DNA of 64,000 nt. Source: Thalassospira lucentensis (GTDB lineage: Bacteria; Pseudomonadota; Alphaproteobacteria; Rhodospirillales; Thalassospiraceae). This document shows, one piece after another, positions 1 through 8,116 of this stretch. Position numbers and translations under genes: made by a program. Every line of letters starts with the position of its first letter. Within the stretch, counting starts at the first letter, position 1. Where the stretch lies: NCBI RefSeq assembly GCF_032921865.1, contig NZ_CP136684.1, positions 1,408,501 through 1,472,500 of the forward strand, written 5' to 3'. The notes under the pieces are model-generated. The model saw only the letters and a list, made by a program, of their open reading frames with translations, searched no databases and was not told where the DNA came from.

Positions 1-850
1 GCCGGATACGTGCCGATAATTGTCGGCTGGGCGGATAAAGCAGATACAGAAACAGTTCCGGCGGGCTGTAATCACACAAAACACTGACCAGATTGCCACT
101 TTGCAAATCCGGCCCGGCAATGAAGGTTGGCAATAATGCCAGACCCAGGTCGGCAAGTGCCGCATCGCGCAGAACTTCGGCATTGTTGCAGCAGAAAACG
201 CCATTCACCTGCACGGAAACCGGCCCCTCTGGGCCGTTCATCTTCCAGCTCGAACCGGCTGGCAGGCTGCCATAGTGCAAACATGGCAAAGTCGCAAGAT
301 CACGCGGAGATTCCGGTTCGCCATGCTTTCGGATGAAGTCCGGTGAAGCACACAAAACCCGGTTCATCGGAATGATTTCATGATCAATCAGTGCCAGTGT
401 TTCACTGGGCTGACTGATCCGCACAGTCATGTCATACCCGTCCGCGACCGGGTCGATAAAACGGTCAGATAGAGCAAGTTCAACCCGGATATCGGGGTAT
501 TGGCGGGCAAAATCAACCAGTGCAGGCCCCAGATGCAGCGTGCCAAATGACATCGGCGCATTGATGCGCATATCGCCCGATGGCGTTTCGCGGTTTTCGC
601 GAATGGCTTCTTCTGCTTCATGCAGATCGGCAAGCACGGCTTTGGCCCGGTCATAAAAAGCCCGGCCGCTTGGCGTGACGGCGACCTGGCGCGTCGTGCG
701 GTTCAGAAGCTGCACCCCCAAATCTTCCTCAAGCGCAATGACCGCCCGGTTAACCTGGGATCGTGATTGACCAATCGCACGCGCCGCCGCAGCAAAACTG
801 CCTTCATCGACAACTTTTACAAAGGTTTGCAAGCTTCCAAGCTTGTCCAT
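1..850 (-). CDS. LysR family transcriptional regulator (3' end cut by window)
   Basis: Reading down from an ATG at 850 gives 283 residues open to the window edge. The N-terminus (MDKLGSLQTFVKVVDEGSF) is a typical LysR winged helix-turn-helix start, followed by a substrate-binding fold with the usual 'GDMRINAPMSFGTLHLGP' type linker. LysR proteins are about 300 residues, so only the C-terminal end is missing. It is divergent from the pirin gene with about 138 bp between the starts, which suggests that it controls pirin and DoxX. The inducer cannot be told from sequence. Confidence 0.9.
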   Translation of the reverse strand, partial: MDKLGSLQTFVKVVDEGSFAAAARAIGQSRSQVNRAVIALEEDLGVQLLNRTTRQVAVTPSGRAFYDRAKAVLADLHEAEEAIRENRETPSGDMRINAPMSFGTLHLGPALVDFARQYPDIRVELALSDRFIDPVADGYDMTVRISQPSETLALIDHEIIPMNRVLCASPDFIRKHGEPESPRDLATLPCLHYGSLPAGSSWKMNGPEGPVSVQVNGVFCCNNAEVLRDAALADLGLALLPTFIAGPDLQSGNLVSVLCDYSPPELFLYLLYPPSRQLSARIR

Positions 851-883
851 CCAAGGGCTCCGCCATGCCTAGATCTGTTTTAT

Positions 884-902
884 TGTCGCTAATTATGCGA
901 CA
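884..902. promoter_or_regulatory. Inverted repeat between LysR and pirin genes, candidate LysR operator
   Basis: TGTCGC and GCGACA are perfect 6-bp arms separated by 7 bp, centred in the divergent intergenic region. The AT-rich core and the outer T...A fit the T-N11-A style of LysR binding sites. It begins 34 bp before the LysR start codon and ends about 86 bp before the pirin start. The assignment to this LysR is inference. Confidence 0.5.
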
Positions 903-988
903 GTATGCACATTATTACGATAATTGTCACTTTTTGCGAAAAGCGTATTCTGGCTCCAACAAACGACACCCCAGCGATGGAGACCAAC

Positions 989-1690
989 ATGATTACCAAG
1001 ATCGAATCCGCAGACCGTGGCCGCGCCCAGTTTGGCTGGCTTGACTCCCATCACACTTTTTCCTTCGGTCACTATTACGATCCGAAACGGATGGGTTGGG
1101 GTCCGCTGCGCGTGATTAACGAAGACCGGGTTATCCCCGGTGCCGGTTTTGACACTCACGGCCACAAGGATATGGAAATCATTTCCTATGTGCTTGATGG
1201 CGCGCTTGAACACAAAGACAGCCTTGGCACCGGTTCCGTTATCCGCCCGGGCCGCCTGCAGCGCATGACGGCCGGAACCGGCATCCGTCATTCGGAATAC
1301 AACCATTCGAAAGAAAACCCGGTGCACTTCCTGCAGATTTGGGTCATTCCAGAAGCAGCGAACCTCGAACCGGGTTACGAGGAAAAGGAAATCGCACGTT
1401 CCGATACGGGTTCGGGCCTGTCACTGATCGGCAGCCGCACCGGCCGGGATGGATCGATCACCATTCATCAGGATGTTGATCTTTACGTTGCCCATCTGGG
1501 TGAAGGTGAAACAGCATCCCATAAAATCGAACCGGGCCGAATTGCTTGGGTTCAGGTAGCGCGCGGCATGCTGAGCGTGAATGGCGAAACCCTGAAGGCC
1601 GGCGATGGTGCCGCCATCCGGGACGAAGACGAACTGATTTTCAGCGACGCAACCGAAGCTGAAGCCCTTGTTTTTGACATGGTCGCCTGA
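989..1690 (+). CDS. Pirin family protein
   Basis: A 233-residue bicupin protein. The N-terminal cupin carries the pirin metal site: HGHKDMEI (two His and Glu region) and, about 45 residues on, a GIRHSEYN segment supplying His and Glu. Pirins are iron-binding cytosolic proteins; some have quercetin 2,3-dioxygenase activity, others act in redox sensing, so the exact role is open. The ATG at 989 was chosen because GGAGA lies 6 bp upstream and translation then begins MITKIESADRGRAQFGW, the usual start; in-frame ATGs at 905 and 977 are less likely. It is followed 38 bp later by a DoxX gene, probably in the same transcript. Confidence 0.9.
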   Translation: MITKIESADRGRAQFGWLDSHHTFSFGHYYDPKRMGWGPLRVINEDRVIPGAGFDTHGHKDMEIISYVLDGALEHKDSLGTGSVIRPGRLQRMTAGTGIRHSEYNHSKENPVHFLQIWVIPEAANLEPGYEEKEIARSDTGSGLSLIGSRTGRDGSITIHQDVDLYVAHLGEGETASHKIEPGRIAWVQVARGMLSVNGETLKAGDGAAIRDEDELIFSDATEAEALVFDMVA

Positions 1691-1728
1691 ACCGGTCTTC
1701 TGGTCCGACTTTTCGATGGAGAATGAAT

Positions 1729-2199
1729 ATGTCATCTCTTGCAAACACCAAACCGCGTACGGTCATCCCGGCCCTTGGCAATCTCTGGGCGGCACTTGAA
1801 CCCCTGTCACCCGTGATCGTTCGCGTCACCACCGGCCTTCTTCTGATGCCGCACGGTGCCCAGAAACTGTTTGGTGCCTTTGGCGGCTATGGCCTTGAAG
1901 GCACCGCTGGCTGGCTTGAAAGCATCGGCTTTGCACCGGGTCTGCTTTTTGCACTGCTGATCGGGCTTCTGGAATTCGTCGGTGGTCTGATGCTGACCAT
2001 CGGTCTGCTGACCCGCCCGGTGGCTGCTGCTGTAATTGCCTTCATGGCGGTTGCCATTACCATTCACCTGCCAAACGGTTATGCGTGGAACAATGCCGGG
2101 TTTGAAATGCCACTTTTCTGGGGCCTGATGGCGCTTTCGATCTTGATCCGTGGCGGCGGCAAATACTCGGTAGATCGCAAGATCGGTGTCGAATTCTGA
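1729..2199 (+). CDS. DoxX family membrane protein
   Basis: About 156 residues with four hydrophobic segments. The 'RVTTGLLLMPHGAQKLFGAFGG' region and the central 'FVGGLMLTIGLLTRPVAA' segment are the DoxX signature. DoxX-like proteins are small inner-membrane proteins linked in some bacteria to redox balance; the function here is not known. Two in-frame ATGs (1723, 1729) exist; GGAG at 1718-1721 is better spaced for 1729. It probably forms an operon with pirin and ends at a strong hairpin terminator. Confidence 0.85.
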   Translation: MSSLANTKPRTVIPALGNLWAALEPLSPVIVRVTTGLLLMPHGAQKLFGAFGGYGLEGTAGWLESIGFAPGLLFALLIGLLEFVGGLMLTIGLLTRPVAAAVIAFMAVAITIHLPNGYAWNNAGFEMPLFWGLMALSILIRGGGKYSVDRKIGVEF

Positions 2200-2251
2200 T
2201 CCTGCTCGCCCTAACGCAATGATCTTCCCCTCTTCGCTTTCAACGACTCTG

Positions 2252-2282
2252 GGCTGCCTTCATCGGCAGCCAATTTTTGTTT
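2252..2282 (+). terminator. Intrinsic terminator of the pirin-DoxX operon
   Basis: GGCTGCC and GGCAGCC form a 7-bp GC-rich stem around the loop TTCATC, followed by AATTTTTGTTT. It lies about 50 bp after the DoxX stop codon. The remaining sequence to 2450 holds no recognised gene. Confidence 0.8.
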
Positions 2283-2450
2283 ATCTCCCCGCGGATGAAT
2301 CTCTGGCACGCTACACCTGCATGATCATATTGACCTGCTTTGTGATCCAGAATCCGTCTTCGCGGGTAAGGCATTTGTATTGTCAAAATCCTGCAACGCT
2401 GTCAGCCTGAAGGCAGCCATCAGCCGACCTTTCCCGAAAAGGATGCCGGG

Positions 2451-3674
2451 ATGCCAGAAAACGTTTCAGTCCTCTTCGTTGATGACGATCCCAATGTGCT
2501 TAGCGGATTGCGTCGCCGCATCATGTCAAAACGGCCCGATTGGAAACTGCGTTTTTGCACCAGTGGCGCCGAAGCCCTCAAGAATCTTGACCTGCAAGGG
2601 GCTGATGTCATTGTTTCGGACATGCGGATGCCCGAAATGGACGGGGCTGAATTGCTGCGCACCGTAGCACGAAAATATCCTGATACGGCCCGCATCCTGC
2701 TTTCGGGTTATTCCGATGAAAAGACCATCCAGTCCGGCAGTGCGGCAACCCATCATTTTCTGATGAAACCGTGCAGCGATCAGGATGTCATCCACGCCAT
2801 TGAACGCGGTCTGATCCTGCGCAACTATCTGCGTGATCCTCTGCTGATCGATATCCTGTATCGCATGTCGGCCACACTTCTCTGGCCGCCGGTTTTTCAA
2901 AGGCTGCATACGATCCTGCAACACAAGGGACAAAGCAGCGAGAAAGAGTTGCGGGAATTCAGCCGCGACAAACCCGGTTTTATCGACCTTGCCCATGAAC
3001 TTGCACGCCGTGAAAAACTTATCCTGCCAACAGATACGCCCGATTTGGTTACCCTGATCGACCTGTTCGGACCGGAAAGCATCAAGGCATTATGTGTCAT
3101 ATGGGCCGTACATGGCCAGCAGACCGGATTCACCTTGGACAATATAGAACAGGCCATTCATCGCAGCCTCGTTCTTGGCCAGATGTCTGCCGAGATCGCC
3201 CGTCTCGACGGCTTGTCTCACGAGACTATCGATATTGTCCGCGCCGCAGCAATCCTGTGCCATATCGGATTAAACATCATGGAACAGGTGATCCCGGAAA
3301 AGGTTGCCGCAAGCCGTGATCATGCAGATCGGGATCACTGCGACATCATCTCAGCAGAAGTCGGTTCAATCGGTGTTTCTCATCCCGGTGTTTCGGCCTG
3401 CCTCGCAGCCCTTTGGGGCTTCAAGCATGAGGTTATCGAAGACATTGCTTTTCATCATCGCCCGGAAGCTGCACCAACACAGAATTCCAGATCTTTGCTG
3501 ATTGTCTATGCCGCACAGCATTTTGCCCGAAAGTTTGGTCGGGACAGCGATGATCGCACATCCAAATATGACCGCGCCGCGAGTTTCATTGCCCGTTGCA
3601 ATGCCCAACAGAAATGGGCCTCGTGGGAACAACATTGTGCGTCACTTCGCGACAGCCTCCCCGTGGCAATATGA
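2451..3674 (+). CDS. Response regulator with HDOD output domain
   Basis: A 407-residue protein. Residues about 5-120 are a receiver domain with acidic pocket DDD (11-13), phospho-acceptor Asp57 (VSDMRMPEMDG) and the late Lys (LMKP). The second half resembles HDOD domains: 'ILCHIGLNIMEQVIPEK' and a 'GVSHPGVSACLAALWGF' stretch, then 'EDIAFHHRPE'. HDOD domains are HD-GYP-related but lack phosphodiesterase metal ligands and work as protein-protein output modules. No kinase is directly paired on the same strand; the convergent kinase gene 67 bp downstream is the likely partner (inference). Confidence 0.85.
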   Translation: MPENVSVLFVDDDPNVLSGLRRRIMSKRPDWKLRFCTSGAEALKNLDLQGADVIVSDMRMPEMDGAELLRTVARKYPDTARILLSGYSDEKTIQSGSAATHHFLMKPCSDQDVIHAIERGLILRNYLRDPLLIDILYRMSATLLWPPVFQRLHTILQHKGQSSEKELREFSRDKPGFIDLAHELARREKLILPTDTPDLVTLIDLFGPESIKALCVIWAVHGQQTGFTLDNIEQAIHRSLVLGQMSAEIARLDGLSHETIDIVRAAAILCHIGLNIMEQVIPEKVAASRDHADRDHCDIISAEVGSIGVSHPGVSACLAALWGFKHEVIEDIAFHHRPEAAPTQNSRSLLIVYAAQHFARKFGRDSDDRTSKYDRAASFIARCNAQQKWASWEQHCASLRDSLPVAI

Positions 3675-3741
3675 TCCTCATATCGCAGTGCGACAGCGAT
3701 CCGGCAGGAACAGGAGATGATTTAATAGTGCTTGGATCCCA

Positions 3742-5265
3742 TCAGGACCGAATGTCATAGATTTCATCGATTGTGCTACGATCCCGACGTTGATCATCGT
3801 CCGCCTGTCGGCTGCCCGGTTTCGGAATACGGATAATAAACTCGGCCCCTTCGCCACTTGCTTCGGACAGGGTCAGATCGCCATTGAAATCATCCTGGAT
3901 CAGCTTGCGACAAATCGGCAGGCCTTGACCCGTGCCAACCCCGCGTTCCTTGGTGGTAAAGAAATAATCGAAAATACGGTCACGCAGTTCTTCGGGCACG
4001 CCACCGCCATTGTCACGTAAACGAATCAAGACATCCGTGGTATCCGAGGTAACATCCAGCCATATTTTGCCGGGCCGTTTTCCTGATTCCCGGATTGCCT
4101 GCGATGCATTGACGATCAGGTTGATCAACGCCTGCGACAGATGGTTCCGCCGACCTTCGACTTCCCTGACATCTGTCACATAACTTTGTTCAAGTTCAGC
4201 GACGTGTTTGACCTGGTTGCGCGTCAGGGTTATCGCCGTTTCGATTTCCTCGGCAATGGAAATCCGTTCGACAGAATCCGTCGTCGGATGGGCAAACTTC
4301 CGTATACCCCGAACAATCTCCGCAATCCGGTCAAGGCCCTGAATACTTTCCCTGATTGCCAGCGGGATTTCTTCAATCATGAAGTCGATGCGGTTCCGAT
4401 CAAGTTCAAGACGGGCGGTTCCATCTGCATCAACGGTCCGGATTGCCTTAACCACCTCGTCAAAACTGTCAGACAGGAATTCAAGATTGTTCTGAATGTA
4501 TTGGGCCGGTGTATTGATTTCATGGGCAACGCCGCCTGCCAATGTACCCAATGCATGCATTTTGGCATAATCGGCAGCCTCTTCGATGACTTCCTGTTCC
4601 TGACGGGCACGTCGCGCATCGACATCTGCGGCAAAGGCACGCTGACGGTGACGAATGACAAAGACCGCAAGACCAATCATCACGATCATGCCGGAAAAGA
4701 ACAGATAGGACAGGATTTGTATGTCGGTCTTCACGCTGGCAATGTTGCTGGCATTATAGACTGACACAAAGTTGGTCGTGCGAACCACTGCCTGCTGTAA
4801 AGGATCGTCGATAGTTTCAAGTTCGTCGTGAATGAAATTCAATACAACAGATGGGTTCGATGTCTTTGCGATCATCGCATCAATGCGAGCGATCTTTTCA
4901 TCAAGTATCGCCAGCAAACTTGTCACTTCAGGAATTTGTAGAAGAATCTGAAAACCCTCACCCTGTTTGACAAGCAAAGTGCGGCTTACAAGGATTTCAT
5001 ATTCCAGAAGAACCTGTTCGAAATCCTCTTTGGCGATTTCATTCTGTACCCGGGCGTATTCGATATATCGCTCGATTTCCAGAAACTGGCGCTGAATCTG
5101 AAAAACCGCCCACGCAAAATTTTCACGATACGCAAATTTTTCGTCGTCGAGCTGCCGCACAATCGCAGTCGAAAAGACACCGTAAAGGATAATGAACAGG
5201 ACCAGTATCGAGAAAATGACCCCACCCGAAATTTTTGACAGAAAATGTCTAGTTTTGCCCATCAA
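3742..5265 (-). CDS. Membrane sensor histidine kinase
   Basis: A 507-residue kinase. TM1 is about residues 13-35 and TM2 about 184-204, leaving a roughly 150-residue, mostly helical periplasmic region. After a short coiled linker come the H-box with His248 (GGVAHEINTPAQY), the N-box (QALINLIVNASQAI), the G1 box (RLRDNGGGVP), the F-box (FDYFFTTK) and the G2 box (GTGQGLPIC). The NTPAQY form is seen in kinases related to the DctB/NtrB group. The start overlaps the end of the upstream periplasmic-protein gene by 17 bp, so the two are cotranscribed and probably act together. It has no HAMP or PAS domain that I can see. Confidence 0.9.
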   Translation of the reverse strand: MMGKTRHFLSKISGGVIFSILVLFIILYGVFSTAIVRQLDDEKFAYRENFAWAVFQIQRQFLEIERYIEYARVQNEIAKEDFEQVLLEYEILVSRTLLVKQGEGFQILLQIPEVTSLLAILDEKIARIDAMIAKTSNPSVVLNFIHDELETIDDPLQQAVVRTTNFVSVYNASNIASVKTDIQILSYLFFSGMIVMIGLAVFVIRHRQRAFAADVDARRARQEQEVIEEAADYAKMHALGTLAGGVAHEINTPAQYIQNNLEFLSDSFDEVVKAIRTVDADGTARLELDRNRIDFMIEEIPLAIRESIQGLDRIAEIVRGIRKFAHPTTDSVERISIAEEIETAITLTRNQVKHVAELEQSYVTDVREVEGRRNHLSQALINLIVNASQAIRESGKRPGKIWLDVTSDTTDVLIRLRDNGGGVPEELRDRIFDYFFTTKERGVGTGQGLPICRKLIQDDFNGDLTLSEASGEGAEFIIRIPKPGSRQADDDQRRDRSTIDEIYDIRS

Positions 5266-5728
5266 TCGACTTCACTTGCCAGACGGAATAAGACCAGTAG
5301 GTGTCAGTCTGGAAACGAACATCACTGTCATAAGGGAAAACAACCCAGAACGGGCCTTTGTCGCGCACCGACATTTCTGCATCATTCTGCAGATAAACCA
5401 GAATGGCGTTGTCATCCCGAAGCACACTGGCCGGAATCATCACGCTGTAATCATTCAATGCGGACACACGTACTGTATCGGGCGTGATGCCATAGGTATC
5501 GAGCAGAACATCGAAATCAACACCCCGGAATTTCTGAACACCGTCAGTCCACGGGGTCGAAGTATAAAACTCGGTGTCGGGCAGTTTGGTCAGTTCTTCA
5601 AATGACACCGTCGTGGTTTCACCGCCGGTAGTTGAAAGCCTCAATTCACTTGCTGCATGAGCATTTCCAACCGTAAAGACAATGATCGTGCCTATGGTCA
5701 TGGCGAATTTAGTGATCGTTTTCATCAT
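5249..5728 (-). CDS. Periplasmic protein of molybdopterin-oxidoreductase-like fold, no cysteine
   Basis: 159 residues from the ATG at 5728, which has GGAG 10 bp upstream. A signal peptide (about residues 1-25, ending GNAHA|A) precedes a domain with the pattern 'FEELTKLPDTEF', 'TPWTDGVQKFRGVDF', 'SALNDYSVMIP' and 'MSVRDKGPFWVVFPYD'. This is the small periplasmic branch of the molybdopterin-binding oxidoreductase (sulfite-oxidase-like) family as I know it. The mature part contains no cysteine, so the Mo-ligating Cys of true enzymes is absent. Its gene overlaps the histidine kinase gene, suggesting a sensory accessory role rather than catalysis (inference). Confidence 0.75.
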   Translation of the reverse strand: MMKTITKFAMTIGTIIVFTVGNAHAASELRLSTTGGETTTVSFEELTKLPDTEFYTSTPWTDGVQKFRGVDFDVLLDTYGITPDTVRVSALNDYSVMIPASVLRDDNAILVYLQNDAEMSVRDKGPFWVVFPYDSDVRFQTDTYWSYSVWQVKSIDGQN

Positions 5729-5832
5729 CGTAATTGTACTCCGAGACTGGTTTAAACATTGGTCACGGCGTGGTAGCAAAACAATGATCGAGCTTGAAAA
5801 AACTGGTCAACCATTTGTATTGCCACACTTGT

Positions 5833-6999
5833 TCATATCGCAATCTTGCCTGGCACAAGTTCTTCAAGCGGTTGTGGCATACCAAAAAGATATCCCTGCA
5901 ATTCTTCTACCCCATATTCGCGCAGGCAAAGGGCTGTGGCCTCGTTTTCAACACCGACAGCAATGACCGAGTAGCCGATCTGCCGACATATCTGAACAAT
6001 CCATGAAACAAACGCGTCGTCACTCCGGTTACCCATCATTCGGCCAATCAGACCCCGATCAAGTTTAACACCGGCAAAATATTCGTTCCGCAACAACTCG
6101 AATGCCCCTTTATCTGCACCAAAGCCGTCAATGAATAACCGCGTCCCGCGCCGGGCCAGAAACTTTGCATTTTTCGCAAAGTTTTCGTCCATCACGTTCA
6201 ACTGCTTTTCATTAATTTCAAGCTCGATCTCGAGACCAGATTCCTGCATTTCATCGATGAAATCCGACACCGAGCAAACAAATCGGTTGTTGCTGACCAA
6301 ACAGGGATCGACGTTCATTGATATTCTGGCACTTGGTCCCAGCGCTTCGCGATAAAGCGGTGCCAGATCAATCATCGTCTCCATAATATGCATCGTCAGA
6401 CGGTTCATCACCGGCCGGTTTCGGCAACCTTCGAATATCTGTCCAATATCAAACCGTTTTTGCAAATCAGGCATTCGGCAAAGAACTTCGCCACCTGTTC
6501 TCATAAAATCGCTGGTGCGGACGCGGGGCTGAATCACAGTGGTAAAATCATACCTATCAATCGCTGCATTCACGATATCGGGCATCACATTTTCAACATG
6601 GCCTTCTTTACACCGGTCTCCGATCGTACGGGCCAGGACTTCTTTGAGGGCCATGGACGAAATGGGCTTTGTCAGAATCTGACTGATTTTTGCATGCTCT
6701 TTTGCTTCGCGCAGTGGTACCGCCGAAACATTTCCCGTCAGTAAAATCCGCGGCACATCCGGAGCACAATGACAGGCACGTTTCAGGAAATTAATGCCAT
6801 CGATGGTCGGCATTACCAGATCGGCAACAATGACCTGCACCCCGGAACGGTTTTTTGACAACCATTCAAGAGCAGCCTCGCCATTGATATATTTGACTAA
6901 ATTAAAACTCCCCGACAGGGAACGACATACCGAAGCCAAAAGGTTTTCGTCATCATCCACCATCATAACGGTAGGCAGGTCGATTGTCGCAACACGCAT
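5833..6999 (-). CDS. Response regulator REC-EAL, degenerate phosphodiesterase
   Basis: 388 residues from the ATG at 6999 (GGAG 9 bp upstream; a TTG at 7008 directly abuts the SD). A receiver domain (phospho-acceptor about Asp60, ADLVMPTIDG) is followed by an EAL domain. In EAL order: 'GEVLCRM' keeps Glu171, 'SMNVDP' keeps Asn229, 'ELEINE' keeps Glu261, 'DGFG' has Gly in place of the second Asp of DDFG, 'KLD' keeps Lys312, 'AVGVE' has Val in place of the first Glu of AEGVE, and 'QGYLFG' keeps the Gln. Length and layout match RocR of Pseudomonas aeruginosa. Loss of a metal Asp and the proposed general-base Glu suggests a c-di-GMP binder or scaffold rather than an active hydrolase (inference). 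Confidence 0.88.
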   Translation of the reverse strand: MRVATIDLPTVMMVDDDENLLASVCRSLSGSFNLVKYINGEAALEWLSKNRSGVQVIVADLVMPTIDGINFLKRACHCAPDVPRILLTGNVSAVPLREAKEHAKISQILTKPISSMALKEVLARTIGDRCKEGHVENVMPDIVNAAIDRYDFTTVIQPRVRTSDFMRTGGEVLCRMPDLQKRFDIGQIFEGCRNRPVMNRLTMHIMETMIDLAPLYREALGPSARISMNVDPCLVSNNRFVCSVSDFIDEMQESGLEIELEINEKQLNVMDENFAKNAKFLARRGTRLFIDGFGADKGAFELLRNEYFAGVKLDRGLIGRMMGNRSDDAFVSWIVQICRQIGYSVIAVGVENEATALCLREYGVEELQGYLFGMPQPLEELVPGKIAI

Positions 7000-7133
7000 C
7001 AGGGACAACTCCGGTAAAAACCAACCTGCATCACCCGAAAGCTGATTTTACAGCCACCAATTCATACAGGATTTGATATACCGAAGAATAATGTCAGGAT
7101 AGACGAACCAACATCCCCATATGTGGAGTGTGA

Positions 7134-8111
7134 ATGACAATGGCGTCAGACCGTCCTGTCTGCATTGCGTTTGTAGATGACGATGAAAACCTGCTGTCAT
7201 CGCATCGGCGAAATTTCGCAAACCTCGCGCCGCATTGGCAGGGGCTGTATTTCGGTGATCCACGAACCGCACTGACCGAGATTTCCAGTACCCCGGATGT
7301 AACAGCCGCCATTCTGGACATCCACATGCCAGTCATGACCGGTCTTGAACTGGCAGAAAAGCTCCGAAATCTGCGGGACGACCTGATCATTGTGATGCTG
7401 ACGGGTTATGCCGACCTTCAATCAGCCCTTACAGCCGTCAACGAGTTCGGAGTCTTTCGTTTCTATCCAAAACCCACCGCCTTAAAAACAATTCTTGATG
7501 GTATCGAAACCGAGATCGCGCGCAGGCACGGTGAAAGCCGCGATACAATTCCCGCAGCGTTTCTCGATCTTTTCCATCTGGGGCTTATTGCAACCGATGA
7601 CCGGCTTACGGTTTCACACATGAATGCGCAAGCCGCCGAAATTTTGCGCCGATCAGCGTCATTACAGGTCAGTCCTGATAACCGGCTACTGATCGACAAG
7701 GTGCCTGATGATCTCGAACGTTTTTTGCATCCCCCTGCGGGTCGTGTTCCGCCGATGCAGCGCGGATTTTCGATTGATCACGAACAGGGGGCATTGTCGG
7801 TTTTCCTGCGCCGGGTCCGCAATGGTGGCACCCTTCCGGACAGCTTCGTCTTCATACTGGTCGAACCCGAAAGAATGGGGCCGCCAACGATTGATGACCT
7901 GATTGATATTTTTGGTCTGACCCGGTCCGAGGCCAAGCTGACACAAAAGCTTGCCGAGGGCATGTCTCTTGAACAGGCAGCAGAACTGGTTGGAATTTCA
8001 CTAAGCTCGGCACGAACGTATCTGAAAACCGTATTTTCAAAGACCGGCGTGAACCGGCAACCACAATTGATGAAAACCGTGCTGTCGACAATTCCCGCCC
8101 TTCGCCGTTAA
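7134..8111 (+). CDS. Response regulator with C-terminal LuxR-type helix-turn-helix
   Basis: 325 residues. Residues about 8-125 are a receiver domain (DDDEN acidic pocket, Asp62 in LDIHMPVMTG, LTGYAD, FYPKP). A middle segment (about 140-255) looks PAS-like: 'HLGLIATDDRLTVSHMNAQAAEIL'. The C-terminus (about 262-320, 'FGLTRSEAKLTQKLAEGMSLEQAAELVGISLSSARTYL') is a LuxR/GerE-type DNA-binding domain. GGAG sits about 7 bp before the ATG. It is divergent from the REC-EAL gene and has no paired kinase, so the local histidine kinase is a candidate donor (inference). Confidence 0.88.
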   Translation: MTMASDRPVCIAFVDDDENLLSSHRRNFANLAPHWQGLYFGDPRTALTEISSTPDVTAAILDIHMPVMTGLELAEKLRNLRDDLIIVMLTGYADLQSALTAVNEFGVFRFYPKPTALKTILDGIETEIARRHGESRDTIPAAFLDLFHLGLIATDDRLTVSHMNAQAAEILRRSASLQVSPDNRLLIDKVPDDLERFLHPPAGRVPPMQRGFSIDHEQGALSVFLRRVRNGGTLPDSFVFILVEPERMGPPTIDDLIDIFGLTRSEAKLTQKLAEGMSLEQAAELVGISLSSARTYLKTVFSKTGVNRQPQLMKTVLSTIPALRR

Positions 8112-8116
8112 CGCAA

